Origin: Amphiduros pacificus
Lineage: Eukaryota; Annelida; Polychaeta; Phyllodocida; Hesionidae
NCBI GenBank assembly: GCA_949316495.1
Contig: OX439000.1
Coordinates: 622,501 to 686,500, forward strand
Reading direction: 5' to 3'
Length of the DNA: 64,000 bases
Shown one piece after another: positions 49,301 to 61,300 of the stretch. The stretch's first letter is position 1. Each line of letters begins with the position of its first letter. The position numbers and the translations under genes were made by a program. The notes beneath the pieces are model-generated. The model was not told the origin of the DNA. It ran no database searches and worked only from the letters and a program-made list of their open reading frames with translations.

Positions 49301-52300
49301 ATCACCCTTTGTACCTACCACTTGTGGATCACCCTTTGTACCTACCACTTGTGGATCACCCTTTGTACCTACCACTTGGGGATCACCCTCTATACCTACC
49401 ACTTGGGGATCCCCCTTTGTACCTACCACTTGTGGATCAACCTTTGTACCTACCACTTGGGGATCACCCTCTATACCTACCACTTGGGGATCCCCCTTTG
49501 TACCTACCACTTGGGGATCACTCTTTGTACCTACCACTTGGGGATCCCCCTTTGAACCTACCACTTGGGGATCACCCTCTGTACCTACCACTTGGGGATC
49601 CCCCTTTGTACCTACCACTTGCGGATCACCCTTTGTACCTACCACCTGCGGATCACCCTTTGTACCTACGACTTGCGGATCATCCTTTGTACCTACCACT
49701 TGCGGATCACCCTTGAGATTTTGCTCACTCTGATTTACCAGATCTGGCAATACCTCTTTCCATGTAGTCAGAAAATTCTGTAAATAATAAAAAAACCCAA
49801 ATCAAATAACGTTTACATTTTCAAGTTGTTTTCTTTAATAGCAGTATTGATAAACATTTGAATAATGCTGTTAAGAATATAAATATACACTTCATGACTT
49901 AATTAATATAAAAGACAGTTTTATGGGTAAGATACCTATTCAAGCTAGAAGAAAATGATCATGTGATTTTTGTGGAAGTGGTGGAGACTGAGTGAGGATA
50001 TTTACCTCGGACCTTGTTATCAAGTGGTAGTGGTGGAGACTGAGTGAGGATATTTACCTCGGACCTTGTTATCAAGTGGTGGAGACTGAGAGAGGATATT
50101 TACCTCGGACCTTGTTATCAAGTGGTAGTGGTGGACACTGAGAGAGGATATTTACCTCGGACCTTGTTATCAAGTGGTGGAGACTGAGAGAGGATATTTA
50201 CCTCGGACCTTGTTATCAAGTGGTAGTGGTGGAGACTGAGAGAGGATATTTACCTCAGACCTTGTTATCAAGTGGTAGTGGTGGAGACTGAGTGAGGATA
50301 TTTACCTCGGACCTTGTTATCAAGTGGTAGTGGTGGAGACTGAGAGAGGATATTTACCTCGGACCTTGTTATCAAGTGGTGGAGACTGAGAGAGGATATT
50401 TACCTCGGACCTTGTTATCAAGTGGTGGACACTGAGAGAGGATATTTACCTCGGACCTTGTTATCAAGTGGTGGAGACTGAGAGAGGATATTTACCTCGG
50501 ACCTTGTTATCAAGTGGTAGTGGTGGAGACTGAGAGAGGATATTTACCTCGGACCTTGTTATCAAGTGGTAGTGGTGGAGACTGAGTGAGGATATTTACC
50601 TCGGACCTTGTTATCAAGTGGTAGTGGTGGAGACTGAGAGAGGATATTTACCTCGGACCTTGTTATCAAGTGGTGGAGACTGAGAGAGGATATTTACCTC
50701 GGACCTTGTTATCAAGTGGTAGTGGTGGACACTGAGTGAGGATATTTACCTCGGACCTTGTTATCAAGTGGTAGTGGTGGAGACTGAGAGAGGATATTTA
50801 CCTCGGACCTTGTTATCAAGTGGTAGTGGTGGAGACTGAGTGAGGATATTTACCTCGGACCTTGTTATCAAGTGGTAGTGGTGGACACTGAGTGAGGATA
50901 TTTACCTCGGACCTTGTTATCAAGTGGTAGTGGTGGAGACTGAGTGAGGATATTTACCTCGGACCTTGTTATCAAGTGATAGTGGTGGAGACTGAGTGAG
51001 GATATTTACCTCGGACCTTGTTATCAAGTGGTAGTGGTGGAGACTGAGAGAGGATATTTACCTCGGACCTTGTTATCAAGTGGTAGTGGTGGAGACTGAG
51101 TGAGGATATTTACCTCAGTCCTTGTTATCAAGTGGTAGTGGTGGAGACTGAGAGAGGATATTTACCTCGGACCTTGTTATCAAGTGGTAGTGGTGGACAC
51201 TGAGTGACGATATTTACCTCAGTCCTTGTTATCAAGTGGTAGTGGTGGAGACTGAGAGAGGATATTTACCTCGGACCTTGTTATCAAGTGGTAGTGGTGG
51301 AGACTGAGTGAGGATATTTACCTCGGACCTTGTTATCAAGTGGTAGTGGTGGAGACTGAGTGAGGATATTTACCTCGGACCTTGTTATCAAGTGGTAGTG
51401 GTGGAGACTGAGTGAGGATATTTACCTCGGACCTTGTTATCAAGTGGTAGTGGTGGACACTGAGTGACGATATTTACCTCGGACCTTGTTATCAAGTGGT
51501 AGTGGTGGAGACTGAGAGAGGATATTTACCTCGGACCTTGTTATCAAGTGATAGTGGTGGAGACTGAGTGAGGATATTTACCTCGGACCTTGTTATCAAG
51601 TGGTAGTGGTGGACACTGAGTGAGGATATTTACCTCGGACCTTGTTATCAAGTGGTAGTGGTGGAGACTGAGTGAGGATATTTACCTCGGACCTTGTTAT
51701 CAAGTGGTGGAGACTGAGAGAGGATATTTACCTCGGACCTTGTTATCAAGTGGTAGTGGTGGAGACTGAGAGAGGATATTTACCTCGGACCTTGTTATCA
51801 AGTGGTAGTGGTGGAGACTGAGTGAGGATATTTACCTCGGACCTTGTTATCAAGTGGTAGTGGTGGAGACTGAGTGAGGATATTTACCTCGGACCTTGTT
51901 ATCAAGTGGTAGTGGTGGAGACTGAGTGAGGATATTTACCTCGGACCTTGTTATCAAGTGGTAGTCGTGGACACTGAGAGAGGATATTTACCTCGGACCT
52001 TGTTATCAAGTGGTAGTGGTGGAGACTGAGTGAGGATATTTACCTCGGACCTTGTTATCAAGTGGTAGTGGTGGACACTGAGTGAGGATATTTACCTCGG
52101 ACCTTGTTATCAAGTGGTAGTGGTGGAGACTGAGTGAGGATATTTACCTCGGACCTTGTTATCAAGTGGTAGTCGTGGACACTGAGAGAGGATATTTACC
52201 TCGGACCTTGTTATCAAGTGGTAGTGGTGGAGACTGAGTGAGGATATTTACCTCGGACCTTGTTATCAAGTGGTAGTGGTGGACACTGAGAGAGGATATT

Positions 52301-55300
52301 TACCTCGGACCTTGTTATCAAGTGGTGGAGACTGAGAGAGGATATTTACCTCGGACCTTGTTATCAAGTGGTAGAGACTGAGTGAGGATATTTACCTCGG
52401 ACCTTGTTATCAAGTGGTAGTGGTGGACACTGAGTGAGGATATTTACCTCGGACCTTGTTATCAAGTGGTAGTGGTGGAGACTGAGTGAGGATATTTACC
52501 TCGGACCTTGTTATCAAGTGGTAGTGGTGGACACTGAGTGAGGATATTTACCTCGGACCTTGTTATCAAGTGGTAGTGGTGGAGACTGAGAGATGATATT
52601 TACCTCGGACCTTGTTATCAAGTGGTAGTGGTGGACACTGAGAGAGGATATTTACCTCGGACCTTGTTATCAAGTGATAGTGGTGGAGACTGAGTGAGGA
52701 TATTTACCTCGGACCTTGTTATCAAGTGGTAGTGGTGGACACTGAGAGAGGATATTTACCTCGGACCTTGTTATCAAGTGGTAGTGGTGGAGACTGAGTG
52801 AGGATATTTACCTCGGACCTTGTTATCAAGTGGTAGTGGTGGACACTGCGAGAGGATATTTACCTCGGACCTTGTTATCAAGTGGTAGTGGTGGACACTG
52901 AGTGAGGATATTTACCTCGGACCTTGTTATCAAGTGGTAGTGGTGGAGACTGAGTGAGGATATTTACCTCGGACCTTGTTATCAAGTGGTGGAGACTGAG
53001 TGAGGATATTTACCTCGGACCTTGTTATCAAGTGGTGGAGACTGAGTGAGGATATTTACCTCGGACCTTGTTATCAAGTGGTGGAGACTGAGTGAGGATA
53101 TTTACCTCGGACCTTGTTATCAAGTGGTAGTGGTGGACACTGAGTGAGGATATTTACCTCGGACCTTGTTATCAAGTGGTAGTGGTGGACACTGAGTGAG
53201 GATATTTACCTCGGACCTTGTTATCAAGTGATAGTGGTGGAGACTGAGTGAGGATATTTACCTTGGACCTTGTTATCAAGTGGTAGTGGTGGAGACTGAG
53301 AGAGGATATTTACCTCGGACCTTGTTATCAAGTGGTAGTGGTGGACACTGAGAGAGGATATTTACCTCGGACCTTGTTATCAAGTGATAGTGGTGGAGAC
53401 TGAGTGAGGATATTTACCTCGGACCTTGTTATCAAGTGATAGTGGTGGACACTGAGAGAGGATATTTACCTCGGACCTTGTTATCAAGTGGTAGTGGTGG
53501 AGACTGAGAGAGGATATTTACCTCGGACCTTGTTATCAAGTGGTAGTGGTGGACACTGAGAGAGGATATTTACCTCGGACCTTGTTATCAAGTGATAGTG
53601 GTGGAGACTGAGTGAGGATATTTACCTCGGACCTTGTTATCAAGTGGTAGTGGTGGAGACTGGGAGAGGATATTTACCTCGGACCTTGTTATCAAGTGGT
53701 AGTGGTGGAGACTGGGAGAGGATATTTACCTCGGACCTTGTTATCAAGTGGTAGTGGTGGAGACTGAGTGAGGATATTTACCTCGGACCTTGTTATCAAG
53801 TGGTAGTGGTGGAGACTGAGTGAGGATATTTACCTCGGACCTTGTTATCAAGTGGTAGTGGTGGAGACTGAGTGAGGATATTTACCTCGGACCTTGTTAT
53901 CAAGTGGTAGTGGTGGACACTGAGTGAGGATATTTACCTCGGACCTTGTTATCAAGTGGTAGTGGTGGAGACTGAGAGAGGATATTTACCTCGGACCTTG
54001 TTATCAAGTGGTAGTGGTGGACACTGAGAGAGGATATTTACCTCGGACCTTGTTATCAAGTGGTAGTGGTGGACACTGAGAGAGGATATTTACCTCGGAC
54101 CTTGTTATCAAGTGGTAGTGGTGGAGACTGGGAGAGGATATTTACCTCGGACCTTGTTATCAAGTGATAGTGGTGGAGACTGAGTGAGGATATTTACCTC
54201 GGACCTTGTTATCAAGTGGTAGTGGTGGAGACTGAGTGAGGATATTTACCTCGGACCTTGTTATCAAGTGGTAGTGGTGGAGACTGGGAGAGGATATTTA
54301 CCTCGGACCTTGCTATCAAGTGGTAGTGGTGGAGACTGAGTGAGGATATTTACCTCGGACCTTGTTATCAAGTGATAGTGGTGGAGACTGAGTGAGGATA
54401 TTTACCTCGGACCTTGTTATCAAGTGATAGTGGTGGAGACTGAGAGAGGATATTTACCTCGGACCTTGTTATCAAGTGGTAGTGGTGGACACTGAGTGAG
54501 GATATTTACCTCGGACCTTGTTATCAAGTGGTAGTGGTGGAGACTGAGTGAGGGTATTTACCTCGGACCTTGTTATCAAGTGGTAGTGGTGGAGACTGAG
54601 TGAGGATATTTACCTCGGACCTTGTTATCAAGTGGTAGAGGTGGAGACTGAGTGAGGATATTTACCTCGGACCTTGTTATCAAGTGGTAGTGGTGGAGAC
54701 TGGGAGAGGATATTTACCTCGGACCTTGTTATCAAGTGGTAGTGGTGGAGACTGAGTGAGGATATTTACCTCGGACCTTGTTATCAAGTGGTAGTGGTGG
54801 AGACTGAGTGAGGATATTTACCTCGGACCTTGTTATCAAGTGGTAGTGGTGGAGACTGAGTGAGGATATTTACCTCGGACCTTGCTATCAAGTGATAGTG
54901 GTGGAGACTGAGAGAGGATATTTACCTCGGACCTTGTTATCAAGTGGTAGTGGTGGAGACTGAGAGAGGATATTTACCTCGGACCTTGTTATCAAGTGAT
55001 AGTGGTGGAGACTGAGTGACGATATTTACCTCGGACCTTGTTATCAAGTGACAGAGGTGGAGACTGAGAGAGGATATTTACCTCGGACCTTGTTATCAAG
55101 TGACAGAGGTGGAGACTGAGAGAGGATATTTACCTCGGACCTTGTTATCAAGTGGTAGTGGTGGAGACTGAGTGAGGATATTTACCTCGGACCTTGTTAT
55201 CAAGTGGTAGTGGTGGAGACTGAGTGAGGATATTTACCTCGGACCTTGTTATCAAGTGGTAGTGGTGGAGACTGAGAGAGGATATTTACCTCGGACCTTG

Positions 55301-58300
55301 CTATCAAGTGATAGTGGTGGAGACTGAGAGAGGATATTTACCTCGGACCTTGTTATCAAGTGGTAGTGGTGGAGACTGAGAGAGGATATTTACCTCGGAC
55401 CTTGTTATCAAGTGATAGTGGTGGAGACTGAGTGACGATATTTACCTCGGACCTTGTTATCAAGTGACAGAGGTGGAGACTGAGAGAGGATATTTACCTC
55501 GGACCTTGTTATCAAGTGACAGAGGTGGAGACTGAGAGAGGATATTTACCTCGGACCTTGTTATCAAGTGGTAGTGGTGGAGACTGAGTGAGGGTATTTA
55601 CCTCGGACCTTGTTATCAAGTGGTAGTGGTGGAGACTGAGTGAGGATATTTACCTCGGACCTTGTTATCAAGTGGTAGTGGTGGAGACTGAGTGAGGATA
55701 TTTACCTCGGACCTTGTTATCAAGTGGTAGTGGTGGAGACTGGGAGAGGATATTTACCTCGGACCTTGTTATCAAGTGGTAGTGGTGGAGACTGAGTGAG
55801 GATATTTACCTCGGACCTTGTTATCAAGTGGTAGTGGTGGAGACTGAGTGAGGATATTTACCTCGGACCTTGTTATCAAGTGGTAGTGGTGGAGACTGAG
55901 TGAGGATATTTACCTCGGACCTTGTTATCAAGTGGTAGTGGTGGAGACTGAGAGAGGATATTTACCTCGGACCTTGCTATCAAGTGATAGTGGTGGAGAC
56001 TGAGAGAGGATATTTACCTTGGACCTTGTTATCAAGTGGTAGTGGTGGAGACTGAGTGACGATATTTACCTCGGACCTTGTTATCAAGTGACAGAGGTGG
56101 AGACTGAGAGAGGATATTTACCTCGGACCTTGTTATCAAGTGGTAGTGGTGGAGACTGAGTGAGGATATTTACCTCGGACCTTGTTATCAAGTGATAGTG
56201 GTGGAGACTGAGTGAGGATATTTACCTCGGACCTTGTTATCAAGTGACAGTGATGGAGACTGAGAGAGGATATTTACCTTGGACCTTGTTATCAAGTGAC
56301 AGAGGCAGACACTGAGTGAGGATATTTATCTCGGACCTTGTTATCAAGTGACAGAGGTGGACACTGAGTGAGGATATTTACCTCGGACCTTGTTATCAAG
56401 TGGTAGTGGTGGAGACTGAGTGAGGATATTTACCTCGGACCTTGTTATCAAGTGGTAGTGGTGGAGACTGAGTGAGGATATTTACCTCGGACCTTGTTAT
56501 CAAGTGACAGAGGTGGACACTGAGTGAGGATATTTACCTCAGACCTTGTTATCAAGTGATAGTGGTGGAGACTGAGTGAGGATATTTACCTCGGACCTTT
56601 TTATCAAGTGATAGTGGTGGACACTGAGTGAGGATATTTACCTCGGACCTTGTTATCAAGTGGTAGTGGTGGAGACTGAGAGAGGATATTTACCTCGGAC
56701 CTTGTTATCAAGTGGTAGTGGTGGAGACTGAGTGAGGATATTTACCTCGGACCTTGTTATCAAGTGGTAGTGGTGGACACTGAGAGAGGATATTTACCTC
56801 AGACCTTGTTATCAAGTGGTAGTGGTGGAGACTGAGTGAGGATATTTACCTCGGACCTTGTTATCAAGTGGTAGTGGTGGAGACTGAGAGATGATATTTA
56901 CCTCGGACCTTGTTATCAAGTGGTAGTGGTGGAGACTGAGTGAGGATATTTACCTCGGACCTTGTTATCAAGTGGTAGTGGTGGAGACTGAGAGAGGATA
57001 TTTACCTCGGACCTTGTTATCAAGTGGTAGTGGTGGAGACTGAGTGAGGATATTTACCTCGGACCTTGTTATCAAGTGATAGTGGTGGAGACTGAGAGAT
57101 GATATTTACCTCGGACCTTGTTATCAAGTGGTAGTGGTGGAGACTGAGAGAGGATATTTACCTCGGACCTTGTTATCAAGTGGTAGTGGTGGAGACTGAG
57201 TGAGGATATTTACCTCGGACCTTGTTATCAAGTGGTAGTGGTGGACACTGAGAGAGGATATTTACCTCGGACCTTGTTATCAAGTGGTAGTGGTGGAGAC
57301 TGAGAGATGATATTTACCTCGGACCTTGTTATCAAGTGGTAGTGGTGGAGACTGAGTGACGATATTTACCTCGGACCTTGTTATCAAGTGGTAGTGGTGG
57401 ACACTGAGAGAGGATATTTACCTCGGACCTTGTTATCAAGTGGTAGTGGTGGAGACTGAGAGAGGATATTTACCTCGGACCTTGTTATCAAGTGGTAGTG
57501 GTGGAGACTGAGAGATGATATTTACCTCGGACCTTGTTATCAAGTGGTAGTGGTGGAGACTGAGTGAGGATATTTACCTCGGACCTTGTTATCAAGTGGT
57601 AGTGGTGGAGACTGAGTGAGGATATTTACCTCGGACCTTGTTATCAAGTGGTAGTGGTGGAGACTGAGAGATGATATTTACCTCGGACCTTGTTATCAAG
57701 TGGTAGTGGTGGAGACTGAGTGAGGATATTTACCTCGGACCTTGTTATCAAGTGGTAGTGGTGGAGACTGAGTGAGGATATTTACCTCGGACCTTGTTAT
57801 CAAGTGGTAGTGGTGGAGACTGAGAGAGGATATTTACCTCGGACCTTGTTATCAAGTGGTAGTGGTGGAGACTGAGAGAGGATATTTACCTCGGACCTTG
57901 TTATCAAGTGGTAGTGGTGGAGACTGAGAGATGATATTTACCTCGGACCTTGTTATCAAGTTGTAGTGGTGGAGACTGAGTGAGGATATTTACCTCGGAC
58001 CTTGTTATCAAGTGGTAGTGGTGGAGACTGAGAGAGGATATTTACCTCGGACCTTGTTATCAAGTGGTAGTGGTGGAGACTGAGAGATGATATTTACCTC
58101 GGACCTTGTTATCAAGTGGTAGTGGTGGAGACTGAGTGAGGATATTTACCTCGGACCTTGTTATCAAGTGGTATTGGTGGAGACTGAGAGAGGATATTTA
58201 CCTCGGACCTTGTTATCAAGTGGTAGTGGTGGAGACTGAGAGAGGATATTTACCTCGGACCTTGTTATCAAGTGGTAGTGGTGGAGACTGAGAGATGATA

Positions 58301-61300
58301 TTTACCTCGGACCTTGTTATCAAGTGGTAGTGGTGGAGACTGAGTGAGGATATTTACCTCGGACCTTGTTATCAAGTGGTAGTGGTGGAGACTGAGAGAT
58401 GATATTTACCTCGGACCTTGTTATCAAGTGGTAGTGGTGGAGACTGAGTGAGGATATTTACCTCGGACCTTGTTATCAAGTGGTAGTGGTGGAGACTGAG
58501 TGAGGATATTTACCTCGGACCTTGTTATCAAGTGGTAGTGGTGGAGACTGAGAGAGGATATTTACCTCGGACCTTGTTATCAAGTGGTAGTGGTGGAGAC
58601 TGAGTGAGGATATTTACCTCGGACCTTGTTATCAAGTGGTAGTGGTGGAGACTGAGTGAGGATATTTACCTCGGACCTTGTTATCAAGTGGTAGTGGTGG
58701 AGACTGAGAGAGGATATTTACCTCGGACCTTGTTATCAAGTGGTAGTGGTGGAGACTGAGAGAGGATATTTACCTCGGACCTTGTTATCAAGTGGTAGTG
58801 GTGGAGACTGAGAGATGATATTTACCTCGGACCTTGTTATCAAGTGGTAGTGGTGGAGACTGAGTGAGGATATTTACCTCGGACCTTGTTATCAAGTGGT
58901 GGAGACTGAGTGAGGATATTTACCTCGGATCTTGTTATCAAGTGGTAGTGGTGGAGACTGAGAGAGGATATTTACCTCGGACCTTGTTATCAAGTGGTAG
59001 TGGTGGAGACTGAGTGAGGATATTTACCTCGGACCTTGTTATCAAGTGGTAGTGGTGGAGACTGAGAGAGGATATTTACCTCGGACCTTGTTATCAAGTG
59101 GTAGTGGTGGAGACTGAGAGAGGATATTTACCTCGGACCTTGTTATCAAGTGGTAGTGGTGGAGACTGGGAGAGGATATTTACCTCGGACCTTGTTATCA
59201 AGTGGTAGTGGTGGAGACTGAGTGAGGATATTTACCTCGGACCTTGTTATCAAGTGGTAGTGGTGGAGACTGAGAGAGGATATTTACCTCGGACCTTGTT
59301 ATCAAGTGGTAGTGGTGGAGACTGAGTGAGGATATTTACCTCGGACCTTGTTATCAAGTGGTAGTGGTGGAGACTGAGAGAGGATATTTACCTTGGACCT
59401 TGTTATCAAGTGGTAGTGGTGGAGACTGAGTGAGGATATTTACCTCGGACCTTGTTATCAAGTGGTAGTGGTGGAGACTGAGAGAGGATATTTACCTCGG
59501 ACCTTGTTATCAAGTGGTAGTGGTGGAGACTGAGAGAGGATATTTACCTCGGACCTTGTTATCAAGTGGTAGTGGTGGAGACTGAGAGATGATATTTACC
59601 TCGGACCTTGTTATCAAGTGGTAGTGGTGGAGACTGAGTGAGGATATTTACCTCGGACCTTGTTATCAAGTGGTAGTGGTGGAGACTGAGAGAGGATATT
59701 TACCTCGGACCTTGTTATCAAGTGGTAGTGGTGGAGACTGAGAGAGGATATTTACCTCGGACCTTGTTATCAAGTGGTAGTGGTGGAGACTGAGTGAGGA
59801 TATTTACCTCGGACCTTGTTATCAAGTGGTAGTGGTGAAGACTGAGTGAGGATATTTACCTCGGACCTTGTTATCAAGTGGTAGTGGTGGAGACTGAGTG
59901 ACGATATTTACCTCGGACCTTGTTATCAAGTGGTAGTGGTGGACACTGAGAGAGGATATTTACCTCGGACCTTGTTATCAAGTGGTAGTGGTGGAGACTG
60001 AGAGAGGATATTTACCTCGGACCTTGTTATCAAGTGGTAGTGGTGGAGACTGAGTGACGATATTTACCTCGGACCTTGTTATCAAGTGGTAGTGGTGGAG
60101 ACTGAGAGAGGATATTTACCTCGGACCTTGTTATCAAGTGGTAGTGGTGGAGACTGAGAGAGGATATTTACCTCGGACCTTGTTATCAAGTGGTAGTGGT
60201 GGAGACTGAGAGAGGATATTTACCTCGGACCTTGTTATCAAGTGGTAGTGGTGGAGACTGAGTGAGGATATTTACCTCGGACCTTGTTATCAAGTGGTAG
60301 TGGTGGAGACTGAGAGAGGATATTTACCTCGGACCTTGTTATCAAGTGGTAGTGGTGGAGACTGAGAGAGGATATTTACCTCGGACCTTGTTATCAAGTG
60401 GTGGACACTGAGAGAGGATATTTACCTCGGACCTTGTTATCAAGTGATAGTGGTGGACACTGAGAGAGGATATTTACCTCGGACCTTGTTATCAAGTGGT
60501 AGTGGTGGAGACTGAGAGAGGATATTTACCTCGGACCTTGTTATCAAGTGGTAGTGGTGGAGACTGAGAGATGATATTTACCTCGGACCTTGTTATCAAG
60601 TGGTAGTGGTGGACACTGAGTGAGGATATTTACCTCGGACCTTGTTATCAAGTGGTAGTGGTGGAGACTGAGTGAGGATATTTACCTCGGACCTTGTTAT
60701 CAAGTGGTAGTGGTGAAGACTGAGTGAGGATATTTACCTCGGACCTTGTTATCAAGTGATAGTGGTGGAGACTGAGAGAGGATATTTACCTCGGACCTTG
60801 TTATCAAGTGATAGTGGTGGAGACTGAGTGAGGATATTTACCTCGGACCTTGTTATCAAGTGGTAGTGGTGGAGACTGAGAGAGGATATTTACCTCGGAC
60901 CTTGTTATCAAGTGGTAGTGGTGGAGACTGAGTGAGGATATTTACCTCGGACCTTGTTATCAAGTGGTAGTGGTGGAGACTGAGAGAGGATATTTACCTC
61001 GGACCTTGTTATCAAGTGGTAGTGGTGGAGACTGAGAGAGGATATTTACCTCGGACCTTGTTATCAAGTGGTAGTGGTGAAGACTGAGAGAGGATATTTA
61101 CCTCGGACCTTGTTATCAAGTGATAGTGGTGGACACTGAGAGAGGATATTTACCTCGGACCTTGTTATCAAGTGGTAGTGGTGGAGACTGAGTGAGGATA
61201 TTTACCTCGGACCTTGTTATCAAGTGGTAGTGGTGGAGACTGAGAGAGGATATTTACCTCGGACCTTGTTATCAAGTGGTAGTGGTGGAGACTGAGAGAG

